NCBI GenBank assembly: GCA_965230065.1
Contig: OZ245942.1
Location: 5,518,001 to 5,582,000, forward strand
Reading direction: 5' to 3'
Length of the DNA: 64,000 bases
Source of the DNA: G965230065 sp965230065
GTDB lineage: Bacteria; Bacteroidota; Bacteroidia; Cytophagales; Cyclobacteriaceae
Shown here: one piece after another, positions 51,338 through 60,522 of the stretch
Layout: every line of letters starts with the position of its first letter
Position numbering within the stretch: position 1 is the first letter of the stretch
Notes under the pieces: model-generated
The model's input: only the letters and a program-made list of their open reading frames with translations
Databases searched by the model: none
What the model was told of the DNA's origin: nothing
Made by a program: the position numbers and the translations under genes

Positions 51338-52435
51338 TTAGTGTAAATTTTCATATTCGCTTAGTTTTTTTTTAAGCTCTTTTCCTACTCCTTCCTGTCT
51401 GCGTAAAATCTGGTAAACCTGGTCAGCGACCTCCCTATCCTGATGTTCTAACAGGGTTGAGAGGTCCAGCATGGATGCATGGTTTAACGCAACCTGATTG
51501 GCCGATACAATTTTGAGCGCCTTGGGTAGCTGACTTTCCCTTAATATTACAAGATTTGTAACGAACGCCTCCAAACCTCCTTCACTCAATTGAATTTCTT
51601 TCAGTTTATTGAGCAATTCATTTTGCGCTTCGAATTCCACCTCACCCAATAGCTTTACCAAAGTCTCCTGATATTCTGCCGACTCCCAAACACCTTGTGG
51701 GAGTTTTTCGATAGCAAAATAGGGAACATATTCCTCTCCTTCTGAAACAAGCCGGATTACATAAGGCAGGTATTCCTTTTCATTTCCTGCCGGTATGTGA
51801 TTCAGTGCATAATACTGGTAATGATAATTGTCTGATTGCAGCATTTGAACCAACATCGAATCACTGAATATGGATTCGGTATGTTGCACGATCTGCCCGG
51901 CAATCTCACCGTTTACAATATGCCAAAGTGTGTGGGTGGTATACACGGCACCACTGACAACCCCACTTTTAACCAATGCAGAAGTAGCTCCTGATACGCC
52001 ATCCACCTCCACTTTTGATTCTTTTTGAATGTTAGGATCGATTAAATCTTCCGCCTGATAATCCCGAAGAAAAGAGGTTTTATCTGCTAAGATTTCATAC
52101 AATTTCTCGTGATCTTCTTTGGTAAATTCAACATGATCAAATTTGGTCAAAGGCCGCCCCGGGGGCACCTCATATTTCACAAAATTTCCCAGCAGATCCC
52201 AGTACAGGTCAATCTCTACCAGATAACACAATCCATCTTTACAAACCGGTGTCCGCACATGGCTGTAATATTGACAGGGCTGTTCTTTTTCGCCAAAGAT
52301 CAGATCTACCTGTATAAGCACAGAATCTTTGAAATATATTTCAAACACCCTCTCTTTTTGCATAGGCTGGCCGCTGTCCTGTAAAAAGGACATACAAAAT
52401 AACATGACGATCAATATGGATATGCTTATTCTCAT
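51338..52435 (-). CDS. Exported protein with ApbE-type flavinylation motif (copy 2)
   Basis: A 365-residue paralogue of the protein at 48229-49362: the two align through almost the whole length (for example KTPVCEDSLCHLVEIN versus RTPVCKDGLCYLVEID, and EFTKEDYEKL versus EFTKEDHEKL). The signal is SISILIVMLFCMSF. The motif DGVSGAT lies at residues 145-151, again fitting an FMN attachment site, with LWHIVNGE behind it. The CxxxxC pair is conserved but the following His of copy 1 is Tyr here, arguing against haem. It ends at 51338, just before the oxidoreductase of copy 3. The C-terminal part is helical. Confidence 0.7.
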   Translation of the reverse strand: MRISISILIVMLFCMSFLQDSGQPMQKERVFEIYFKDSVLIQVDLIFGEKEQPCQYYSHVRTPVCKDGLCYLVEIDLYWDLLGNFVKYEVPPGRPLTKFDHVEFTKEDHEKLYEILADKTSFLRDYQAEDLIDPNIQKESKVEVDGVSGATSALVKSGVVSGAVYTTHTLWHIVNGEIAGQIVQHTESIFSDSMLVQMLQSDNYHYQYYALNHIPAGNEKEYLPYVIRLVSEGEEYVPYFAIEKLPQGVWESAEYQETLVKLLGEVEFEAQNELLNKLKEIQLSEGGLEAFVTNLVILRESQLPKALKIVSANQVALNHASMLDLSTLLEHQDREVADQVYQILRRQEGVGKELKKKLSEYENLH

Positions 52436-52438
52436 ACG

Positions 52439-53902
52439 CTAAACTAAAATATCATTAACCACCGATCCATGTACATCGGTTAGCCGAAAGCGTCTGCCCT
52501 GAAATTTGTAGGTTAAACGCTCATGGTCTATGCCCATCAGATGCAGCAAAGTAGCCTGAAAATCATGCACATGCACCGGCTTTTCAGTAATATTATATCC
52601 AAAATCGTCGGTGGCGCCGTAAGTAATGCCTTTTTTAACGCCTGCTCCTGCCATAAAAATGGTAAACCCATTGGGATGATGGTCGCGGCCATAATTGTCT
52701 TCCGTCAGCTTTCCCTGAGAATAGCTTGTGCGACCAAATTCACCACCCCAGATCACCAGGGTGTCTTCCAGTAAGCCTCTTTGTTTCAGATCCATAATCA
52801 GTGCTGCCGAAGCCTGGTCGGTTTCCTTGCATTGTATGGGTAAATCACGGGGCAGGTTCCCATGCTGATCCCAGCCACGGTGATATAATTGAATAAATTT
52901 AACGCCTTTTTCTGCCAGACGGCGAGCCAGCAGGCAATTGGCCGCATAAGTACCGGGCTGTCGGCTATCTTCGCCGTACATATCATAGATATAATCCGGC
53001 TCTCCGGAAGCATCCATGATGTCGGGAACAGAAGTCTGCATCCGATAGGCCATCTCATATTGAGCCATTTTTGCTTTTATGTCAGGGTCTTCAAATTCAT
53101 CATGTTGGATCTCCTGAAGTTTATTTAAATAATTTAACTGATCTCTTCGGTTTTCCGGATCTACACCGGGAGGATTGCTGAGATATAACACAGGGTTTTT
53201 CCCTGCCCTGAACTGTACACCCTGGTGTTCGGAAGGTAAAAAACCATTGCCCCAAAGCCTGGAATACAAGGGTTGACCGGTTTTGCCCTTGGTCAGTAAT
53301 ACAACAAAGGCCGGTAAATTTTCATTGTCACTACCCAGGCCATAACTTACCCAGGAGCCAATGGAAGGTCTGCCCGCAAATTGAGAACCGCTTTGAATGA
53401 AGGTGATGGCCGGATCATGGTTGATAGCATCTGTATACATAGACTTTACAAAGCAAAGCTCATCCACAATTTTAGATGTGTAAGGCATGAGGTTACTCAT
53501 CCAGGCTCCGGATTGCCCATGCTGTTTGAAATTAAATAAAGTACCTGCCAAAGGAAAAGAAGCCTGACCGGAAGACATGCCCGTCAGACGGGTTTCACCC
53601 CGTATACTATCCGGCAATTCCTGCCCATTCATTTTATTCAAGAGCGGTTTATAATCAAAAAGATCCTGTTGGGAAGGCGCCCCGCTTTGAAATAAATAGA
53701 TCACTCTTTTCACTTTGGGGGGGAAATGCGGGCTGCCTATGATGTCCTTTGTTGCCATTCTTTTGATGGGACCGTTGGGCGAAGTATTGCCAAAGAGATG
53801 GAGGGGATCTATTAAAGAAGCAAAACTTAAAGCCCCTAAACCCAGTGAGGTTTTAGTCAGGAAATCCCGGCGGGTGTAGTTTTGAGAAAAATTATGGCAC
53901 AT
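52439..53902 (-). CDS. DUF1501-family exported protein
   Basis: A 487-residue protein with a Tat signal (TRRDFLTKTSLGLGALSFA) and a fold related to alkaline phosphatase/sulfatase superfamily (DUF1501). Markers are VKRVIYLFQSGAPSQQDLFD, SWVSYGLGSDNENLPAFVV, and LVIWGGEFGRTSYSQG near residue 390, then GRDHHPNGFTIFMAGAG. In Planctomycetes these proteins almost always follow a PSCyt1/DUF1549/DUF1553 gene, exactly as here (23-bp gap to the gene at 53925). The reaction is unknown, but sulfated polysaccharide breakdown has been suggested. It forms an operon with its neighbour. Confidence 0.85.
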   Translation of the reverse strand: MCHNFSQNYTRRDFLTKTSLGLGALSFASLIDPLHLFGNTSPNGPIKRMATKDIIGSPHFPPKVKRVIYLFQSGAPSQQDLFDYKPLLNKMNGQELPDSIRGETRLTGMSSGQASFPLAGTLFNFKQHGQSGAWMSNLMPYTSKIVDELCFVKSMYTDAINHDPAITFIQSGSQFAGRPSIGSWVSYGLGSDNENLPAFVVLLTKGKTGQPLYSRLWGNGFLPSEHQGVQFRAGKNPVLYLSNPPGVDPENRRDQLNYLNKLQEIQHDEFEDPDIKAKMAQYEMAYRMQTSVPDIMDASGEPDYIYDMYGEDSRQPGTYAANCLLARRLAEKGVKFIQLYHRGWDQHGNLPRDLPIQCKETDQASAALIMDLKQRGLLEDTLVIWGGEFGRTSYSQGKLTEDNYGRDHHPNGFTIFMAGAGVKKGITYGATDDFGYNITEKPVHVHDFQATLLHLMGIDHERLTYKFQGRRFRLTDVHGSVVNDILV

Positions 53903-53924
53903 ACTATCTTTTTTTAAATAAAAG

Positions 53925-56900
53925 CTACCTTTTCATATAAGATTCATCATGATTCAGCATGGTACTGGCCACCATGGTTAAAGCGGCTGTTTTGACCTTA
54001 TCAAACTGATATTCTGAGTTGTATTCACCCACGTTTACCAGTTCATCTGCTTTATCAGGATTGTTTTCAAACATCTTAAACTGCGATTGATACAAATCAC
54101 TAAACACTTCAATTTCTTCGGACTTGGGTCTTCTGCCTGTGGACAGCCGGAAGGCAAGGATCACCTGATCTTTCAGGTTATTTCCACCTTCTTTTTGTAT
54201 CCTTTCTGCCATTACCCGTGCAGCTTCCACAAACTGTGGGTCATTTAATAGCACCAAGGCTTGCAAAGGAGTATTGGTAGTTTCCCGCTTCACGGTGCAT
54301 ACCTCTCTGGAACCGGCATCAAAGGCAATCATAGCCGGATGTGGGGAAGTTCTCCGCACAAAGGTATATAAGCTTCGGCGGTAGAGGCTGTCTTCACTGC
54401 TCGGTACGTAATAATGTAAATAATGGGAAAAATTGTTTTTCTCACTCCAAAGTCCTTCCGGCTGGTAAGGCTTTACACTCTCTCCTCCGGTTTTTCTTAC
54501 CAAAAGACCGCTGGCTGCCAGGGCATTATCCCGGATCATTTCAGCCGGCAGCCGGTAACCAGGCCCTCTGGCCAACCATTGGTTATCAGGATCTTGGGCC
54601 TGCATATTTTGATCCTCCGCCGAACTTTGACGGTAAGTGGCCGACATCACCATCAACTTGAGTAGTTTTTTTACGTCCCAGCCGGAATCCTGAAAGGAAA
54701 CGGCCAGCCAGTCCAACAACTCAGGATGGGAAGGCATTGCGCCCTGATTGCCAAAATCATTGGAGGTGGTCACAATGCCCTCCCCAAAGATCATCTGCCA
54801 GTAACGGTTAACAGTAACACGGGCTGTCAGAGGATTGTCTTTACTAAAAATCCATTCAGACAAGCCCATGCGGTTCTGAGGTAAGGAATCCGGAAAAGAT
54901 AATATACGCTCTGGTGTAGAAGGTGTTACTTTTTGAGCGGGAGCATCATAGGCTCCTCGTTCCAGGATAAAAGTGGATCGAGGTTGCTCCATTTCTTCCA
55001 TTACCATAATTTCAGGTACAGGATTGATCAGCTTGAGTTTGGCTTCTCTCAGCGACTGAAGTTCATGAAGGGCGTTTTGATAGTCAGGATTTGTAGCCAG
55101 TTTATATTGCTGCCATGCTTCGCCATTATCAGAGGTTGCGCCTGTTAACTTGCTTATTTCAAAAGCAGTCAGACATCGGTCAAATAGTTTAATTTCATCT
55201 AACTTCCCTTTAAAAATGCCATTTTCCCCTGTGTGTGCCCGGTAGCTTTTTCCTATTCTTAAAGGTATATCAGCAGGTTCTTCTCTATACCATCGGATGG
55301 GCTTGATAGATTTATACAACCTGTCGAATTCAATTTTTTGCCCGGTTTTCTCCCCATTGATGTAGAGCTGTAATCCGGAAGCTTTCCCGGAGCCATCATA
55401 GGTGAATGCTACATGGGTCCAGGTATTCAGGGGGATGCTGTCACTGCTTACATGGAGGTAATTATGAGGAAGTGCATGGATCAGTCTGGCGGAAAGCCGG
55501 TTGAGGGTATCCAGGTAAAAATCCCACCCACGCCAGAAGTTATTTTTATTGCCTGCATTGCCAATGAGCACCTGTGTTTTTCCTTTCTCTTTCTTGATCG
55601 TATTCACCCAGAGACTGACAGAAAAAGGATCGGTCATTTCAAAGTTCTCTGTCTTTTCAAGATATACCTCATCATATTCATCATCAAATGACAGGGCATT
55701 CTCAAATTTCCCTTCCACCAATTCTGGCTTTCCGGATGAATTACAGAAAGGGTTATGATCAATAATAAGTTTCCGCTTTCCGTTCGGTTTGGTGTTTGTC
55801 TCTATCTTATCAAAAGGCAAGTGTGCCAGTAATCCTTTTATTTTGAAATCTTGGGAAGACTTCTGGACAAATGCCTGAATGGCAGCTACTTTTTTATCCG
55901 ACAGTTGGAGTGCCTCCTGTTTTGATTTTATTTGATCTTCCAGGTTCTTAATATCCTGATCCGTCTCAACATCAGATAATAAAAGCATAGGCCCTACATT
56001 TCCATCAGCACCCGTCATGCCCAGTTCTTTTACATTGTTAAAAAAAGCGGACATTTGGTAATAATTTTTCTGACTTATCGGATCAAATTTATGGTCATGG
56101 CATTGGGCACACTCCATGGTTAAACCCAGAAAAGCAGTACTGGTGGTATTGGTGCGATCAAAAACATTTTTCAAGCGAAATTCTTCATCAATAGAACCAG
56201 CCTCGGCGTTCATGGGATGGTTACGATGGAAGGCGGTTGCCAGCACCTGTTCTTTGGTGGCATCAGGCAGTAAATCTCCTGCCAATTGCCAGGTACCAAA
56301 CTGATCATAGGGCATATTTTCTTTAAAGGCCTTGATGACCCAATCACGCCAGGGCCACATATAGCGTAATCCGTCAGAGTGCATCCCATGGGAGTCTGCA
56401 TACCTGGCCACATCCATCCATTCCATAGCCATTCTTTCAGCGTAGGTATCCGTTTGTAGCAGGCGATCTACCACTTTTTCATAGGCATCAGGAGAATTGT
56501 CCTGGAGGAAAAGATCCATTTCCTCAATGGTAGGTGGCAGACCGGTAAGGTCTAACGTGACCCGCCGCAAGAGTCTTTCCTTATCGGCTTCCGGAGAAGG
56601 AGTCCATCCTTTCTGCTCCAATTTGGCAAAAATGAAATAATCTATGGGATTATGAAGCGTCCAGTCTTTGTTGGTGACTTCAGGAATTTGTGGGGTTTCC
56701 GGAGGAATAAAAGCCCAGTGAGGTTTATACACCGCACCTTGCTCGATCCATTGAATCAGCATGGCTTTCTCCTCAGAGTTAAGTGAAAGATTGGCACCGG
56801 CAGGAGGCATTATATAATCGGGGTCATCAGCAAGGATTCGATGCACAAACTCACTTTTACGGAGGTTACCAGGCACAATAGCCTTTCCGTCGCCTGAGGT

Positions 56901-57146
56901 TAAAGCAGCATAGGCTCCTTCTGCAATATCCAGCCGTAAATCTGCCTCACGGGTATTGTTATCCGGGCCATGACAGGCAAAACAACGATCGGAAAGAATG
57001 GGTTTTACATGGAGGTTAAAATCAATATTTTCGGGAAGATGTGTTTTTGCAACTGCCACCTCATCCGGAATATCTACCCTTCCACATCCATAAAAGAACA
57101 GAGAAAATAAAAAGATAATTCTTAAGATTTCTTTATTATATGGCAT
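53925..57146 (-). CDS. PSCyt1-DUF1549-LamG-DUF1553 multidomain protein (planctomycete type)
   Basis: A 1073-residue exported protein. A signal ending in LFFYGC suggests a lipoprotein. Domain order: PSCyt1 haem domain with CFACH (about residue 55) and MPPAGANL, then DUF1549 (LRRVTLDLTGLPPTIEEM to GTWQLAGDLLPD), a LamG-type lectin region of about 200 residues in the middle (FSVSLWVNTIKKEKG, WTHVAFTYDGSGKA, LDEIKLFDRCL), and DUF1553/PSD1 at the end (LTARVTVNRYWQMIFGEG, GREVCTVKRETTNTPLQALV). Haem c and lectin parts suggest electron transfer at a bound glycan. Typical Planctomycete genes; their presence in a Bacteroidota PUL suggests transfer. Its partner is the DUF1501 gene. Confidence 0.86.
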   Translation of the reverse strand: MPYNKEILRIIFLFSLFFYGCGRVDIPDEVAVAKTHLPENIDFNLHVKPILSDRCFACHGPDNNTREADLRLDIAEGAYAALTSGDGKAIVPGNLRKSEFVHRILADDPDYIMPPAGANLSLNSEEKAMLIQWIEQGAVYKPHWAFIPPETPQIPEVTNKDWTLHNPIDYFIFAKLEQKGWTPSPEADKERLLRRVTLDLTGLPPTIEEMDLFLQDNSPDAYEKVVDRLLQTDTYAERMAMEWMDVARYADSHGMHSDGLRYMWPWRDWVIKAFKENMPYDQFGTWQLAGDLLPDATKEQVLATAFHRNHPMNAEAGSIDEEFRLKNVFDRTNTTSTAFLGLTMECAQCHDHKFDPISQKNYYQMSAFFNNVKELGMTGADGNVGPMLLLSDVETDQDIKNLEDQIKSKQEALQLSDKKVAAIQAFVQKSSQDFKIKGLLAHLPFDKIETNTKPNGKRKLIIDHNPFCNSSGKPELVEGKFENALSFDDEYDEVYLEKTENFEMTDPFSVSLWVNTIKKEKGKTQVLIGNAGNKNNFWRGWDFYLDTLNRLSARLIHALPHNYLHVSSDSIPLNTWTHVAFTYDGSGKASGLQLYINGEKTGQKIEFDRLYKSIKPIRWYREEPADIPLRIGKSYRAHTGENGIFKGKLDEIKLFDRCLTAFEISKLTGATSDNGEAWQQYKLATNPDYQNALHELQSLREAKLKLINPVPEIMVMEEMEQPRSTFILERGAYDAPAQKVTPSTPERILSFPDSLPQNRMGLSEWIFSKDNPLTARVTVNRYWQMIFGEGIVTTSNDFGNQGAMPSHPELLDWLAVSFQDSGWDVKKLLKLMVMSATYRQSSAEDQNMQAQDPDNQWLARGPGYRLPAEMIRDNALAASGLLVRKTGGESVKPYQPEGLWSEKNNFSHYLHYYVPSSEDSLYRRSLYTFVRRTSPHPAMIAFDAGSREVCTVKRETTNTPLQALVLLNDPQFVEAARVMAERIQKEGGNNLKDQVILAFRLSTGRRPKSEEIEVFSDLYQSQFKMFENNPDKADELVNVGEYNSEYQFDKVKTAALTMVASTMLNHDESYMKR

Positions 57147-57186
57147 ACTCGAAATTAAATCTTTTATTAATCAAGGCAATATCTAT

Positions 57187-58683
57187 TTATAGTGGATTAT
57201 CTTTTTCTAATACTTCTAATACTTCCTGATGCAGTTTTTGTATCTTCTCTTTATTTTGCTTTTCTGATTGAATACCATAATCTTCAAATGCTTTAATAAG
57301 TTCCTCCGAGTCTTCCTGCATGCCTTTATCACCCGTCTCTTTAATCCATGTATCCAGAACATTTTTCATTTCTCTCAAAATATCCTGATAAGCTGCTTCA
57401 CTCGCTACATTGTGTATTTCGTAAGGATCATTTTCCAGGTCGTACAATTCTTCGTAAGGCCGCTCTTCTACCAATGTCATTTGACTTTCATCCAATCCAT
57501 TTTTTTCCTGCAATATATTAAGTACATGATAAATCGGATGGTTGGCTTTCCGGTAAGCAGTGGACGCGCTATTCACTGAAAAATCGTGACGGTAATTTCG
57601 AATGTACTTGTATTTTTTGCTTCTTACTGCCCGGCTTTTAAAGAATATTTCTCCAATGCGGTCGGTGGCACTGAAAATGTATTCTCTTTCCGGATTTCTG
57701 TTTTCTCCCCAAAAAACTTCTCCCTCCATCCAATCCGGTTTTTCTATTCCTGCCAAGGCAATGGTGGTTGCCGTTATGTCAATGGCAGAGATCAGTTGAC
57801 CTGCGCTTTCATTGGGTTGATAGGGCGCAGGCATTTTAGCCGCCCCGAAAAACTTTGCAATCAAAGGGATTTTCAGACCGCTGTCGTAGTTCCACATTTT
57901 GCCCCGCGTCATAGGCCTGCCATGGTCGGAAAAGAACATGACGATGGTGTTTTCTAATAACCCAAGGTTTAGCAAGGTATCAAGGATGTTTCCGACTTCC
58001 CTGTCCAACACTTCCACAGTATTGTAATAATTGACCCAATCTTCACGAACTACGCTATTATCCGGATAATAAGGTGGTAAATTAATTTGCGCTTTATTGA
58101 TATGTCCGGTTGTATCTTCAACAAATTTCCGGTGGGTATTATGGGAATTGATTTGGGCAAAAAAAGGTTTGTCTTGTCCGGCCAGTTCTTTCCAGTGATG
58201 AAAATCATATTGTGCATTCATATCTACCCGGAATGACCAGTCCGTTTTGTTATTGCCCGGAGCGTCTTTAATATGTGCCGTTACATAATCGTTGTTTCTG
58301 AAAATCTCATTGATGGTTGTCATGCCTTCCGGTAAATCATTTTTCAGGTTATCCGGATACCGCATATGATGGGCATCGATGGAGGTTTGGTACATACCGG
58401 TAATAAAAGCCGTTCTGCTAGGCGTACATACCGGGGCTGTAGTAAAAACATTGGTAAATTTCACACCATTTTCGGCCAACCCATCAATGTTGGGGGTATT
58501 TACAGCTGACACACCATAACATCCCAAATCCTGTGAAAGGTCTTCGGCGATAATCCAGATGATATTCGGGGATATATTTTTCTGAGTAAGATTGCCCTTG
58601 CCATTTTGACAGCTGCAAAGGATGCACAGAGTAAGCAGTAAAAAGCAATTTGCAACTATGGCCGAAAGTCTCTTCATCATCAA
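57187..58683 (-). CDS. Sulfatase (S1 family), second copy
   Basis: A 498-residue sulfatase with signal and lipobox (LLTLCILCSC). The formylglycine motif is VCTPSRTAFITG with Cys86. Metal ligands IIAEDLSQDLGCYG match the heparan/chondroitin-type or N-sulfoglucosamine sulfohydrolase-like branch (ED in place of DD). FFSDHGRPMTRGKM gives the second metal site. It differs strongly from the sulfatase at 43346, so the two should remove sulfates from different positions. It is the first gene after the SusCD pair, separated by a strong hairpin at 58692-58725, and 40 bp ahead of the PSCyt1 gene. Confidence 0.9.
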   Translation of the reverse strand: MMMKRLSAIVANCFLLLTLCILCSCQNGKGNLTQKNISPNIIWIIAEDLSQDLGCYGVSAVNTPNIDGLAENGVKFTNVFTTAPVCTPSRTAFITGMYQTSIDAHHMRYPDNLKNDLPEGMTTINEIFRNNDYVTAHIKDAPGNNKTDWSFRVDMNAQYDFHHWKELAGQDKPFFAQINSHNTHRKFVEDTTGHINKAQINLPPYYPDNSVVREDWVNYYNTVEVLDREVGNILDTLLNLGLLENTIVMFFSDHGRPMTRGKMWNYDSGLKIPLIAKFFGAAKMPAPYQPNESAGQLISAIDITATTIALAGIEKPDWMEGEVFWGENRNPEREYIFSATDRIGEIFFKSRAVRSKKYKYIRNYRHDFSVNSASTAYRKANHPIYHVLNILQEKNGLDESQMTLVEERPYEELYDLENDPYEIHNVASEAAYQDILREMKNVLDTWIKETGDKGMQEDSEELIKAFEDYGIQSEKQNKEKIQKLHQEVLEVLEKDNPL

Positions 58684-58691
58684 TTAATTAA

Positions 58692-58725
58692 CCCAGCTAT
58701 CCGAAGTATTGTTCGGATAGCTGGG
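58692..58725. terminator. Strong 14-bp hairpin between SusD and the sulfatase
   Basis: CCCAGCTATCCGAA (58692-58705) and TTCGGATAGCTGGG (58712-58725) pair perfectly with a 6-nt loop. On the minus strand it lies 36 bp after the SusD stop and is followed by TTAATTAATTGATG rather than a T-run. It probably protects the SusCD mRNA 3' end or reduces read-through into the enzyme genes. Confidence 0.8.
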
Positions 58726-58761
58726 AGTATGTTATAAACTATATTATACTAGAAGTGGAGA

Positions 58762-60492
58762 TTAATATCCCCCCGGATTTTGAGGAAGAGACTCTCCCAA
58801 ACCTCTGTAGGTATCAATTTCAGCCTGGGGGATCGGCAATAAGTAATCCCTGGGATTGTTAAATACTCGATTTTGTGCATTTGGAAATCGCTGATCGGTA
58901 TTAAGATCATACTGGCTCTCCACACCTGCGTAGGATACAAAACCGTCATCGTCAATATCTGGCACCATGGTGGCATTGGCCTCATCTAAAATGCGACCAT
59001 AGATGGTTACAGGCATTACTTTCTCAGCGATTCCCCATCGGCGAATATCGAACAGGCGGAATCCTTCATTGGCCAGTTCTACCTTCCGTTCTCTGCGAAC
59101 CACGATTCTCAACTCATTTTGATCTGTTGTCGTGATTGCAGGGTAGTTGGCGATATCGGTTACATCAACGCCGTAGGCCCGGGCCCTAACCCGATTTATA
59201 GCATCGAGAACAGTTGCGTCAATATCATTCATCTCGATCTTTGCTTCAGCATAGATCAGCAGCACTTCGGCCAGCCGCATCAATGTAAAGTTTTGGTCAC
59301 TTATGGGCTGTAATATACGTTGTGCATCTTCATCGGTATATTTTTTCCAGAGATAGCCACAAAAGGCAGCAGGCCAGATTACGGTTCTTGAGTCATTATT
59401 TCCTCCTCCGTGGGAACCATCTGCCAGTCTATAGGTCAGACTATCTATATGGGATTCAAAAATTAGTCCGGCCCAAGTGCTTTGCGGAGTTATTATGGAG
59501 GCTTTCAATCGAGGGTCTCTATTGTCAAATGGATGGGATGGATCATAAACAGCAGATTCATCAATGGGTAGTCCATCGGTAGCTTCATAGCTATCTATCA
59601 TAGACTGAGTAGGAACCACCACACTATAAGATCCCCTGTTTCTGGATCCCTGTGCCTGTGGAAAACGGGTTGTGGCAAAACCCTCCTGAAAAGGCATCAC
59701 AAACATGATTTCAGATGAGCTTTCACCAGCCCGTGTAAATAATTGCTCATAGTTTGGGTCTAACGCATAGGTACCCGCATCCATTACAGCCTGTGCTGAG
59801 GTTGCTGCTTCCTCCAGCATGTCGTTATACAAAGCAATGCGTGCCCGCAGGCCCATGGCAAATCCGCTGGTAATTCTGCCAGGATCAGATTGCGTAGGAG
59901 GAAGCAGGGTTGCTGCAGTTTCCAGATCAGCAAGCAGGTTGTTGGCAATGGTAGCCTTGTCTACTCTGGGCAGCAAGGCTTCTTCTGAGGAAGTGGCAAG
60001 TTCTTCTGTATAGGGCACATCTCCGAAGAGTTCCATTAAGTAATGATAAAAATAAGCCCGTAATACCAATGCCTCCGCTCTGACTTGATTGAACTTTTCT
60101 TCCGGAACTACTGCCTGGGCCCTTTCCATATTTTGCAACAGGTTATTTGCCCGGCCAATGCCACGGTATAAGTCAGAGTAGCAATTCCTAAATCCTGTTG
60201 TTGATGCACTATGCGAACCCGCTCCTAGTTCGTCAAATCCAGCAAAGCCACCTCGAACCAACCCGATATCTGTGCCTCCATTGTCCATATTCACCTGTAC
60301 TGGCAGGCTATAACCACCCTGCCATACTACCGAATTATAAACGCCAGTAAGTGCCAAATCGAGTTCCTGCTCATTCGAGAAGAAGTTGGCATCGGTGGGT
60401 TCTGTGAGGGATTCCAGATCGAGGGTATCGTTACATGCACCCATTACAAATAGAGTAATGAGTAGCGTTAATATCTTATTTATTGTTTTCAT
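58762..60492 (-). CDS. susD: RagB/SusD-family nutrient-binding outer-membrane lipoprotein
   Basis: About 576 residues from ATG 60492 (MKTINKILTLLITLFVMGAC), with a lipobox at Cys20; the frame to 60519 lies in the SusC-SusD gap. The SusD fold is visible: LTEPTDANFFSNEQELDLAL, TPR-like helices (EKFNQVRAEALVLRAYFYHYL), and the C-terminal RRERKVELANEGFRLFDIRRW, a family signature. It caps the SusC channel and binds the glycan at the cell surface. It follows SusC with a 30-bp gap. The ligand is not known but may be the sulfated uronate polymer suggested by the enzymes. Confidence 0.93.
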   Translation of the reverse strand: MKTINKILTLLITLFVMGACNDTLDLESLTEPTDANFFSNEQELDLALTGVYNSVVWQGGYSLPVQVNMDNGGTDIGLVRGGFAGFDELGAGSHSASTTGFRNCYSDLYRGIGRANNLLQNMERAQAVVPEEKFNQVRAEALVLRAYFYHYLMELFGDVPYTEELATSSEEALLPRVDKATIANNLLADLETAATLLPPTQSDPGRITSGFAMGLRARIALYNDMLEEAATSAQAVMDAGTYALDPNYEQLFTRAGESSSEIMFVMPFQEGFATTRFPQAQGSRNRGSYSVVVPTQSMIDSYEATDGLPIDESAVYDPSHPFDNRDPRLKASIITPQSTWAGLIFESHIDSLTYRLADGSHGGGNNDSRTVIWPAAFCGYLWKKYTDEDAQRILQPISDQNFTLMRLAEVLLIYAEAKIEMNDIDATVLDAINRVRARAYGVDVTDIANYPAITTTDQNELRIVVRRERKVELANEGFRLFDIRRWGIAEKVMPVTIYGRILDEANATMVPDIDDDGFVSYAGVESQYDLNTDQRFPNAQNRVFNNPRDYLLPIPQAEIDTYRGLGESLPQNPGGY

Positions 60493-60522
60493 AATTTCTG
60501 TTTTTTTTAATACCAGCACCCA

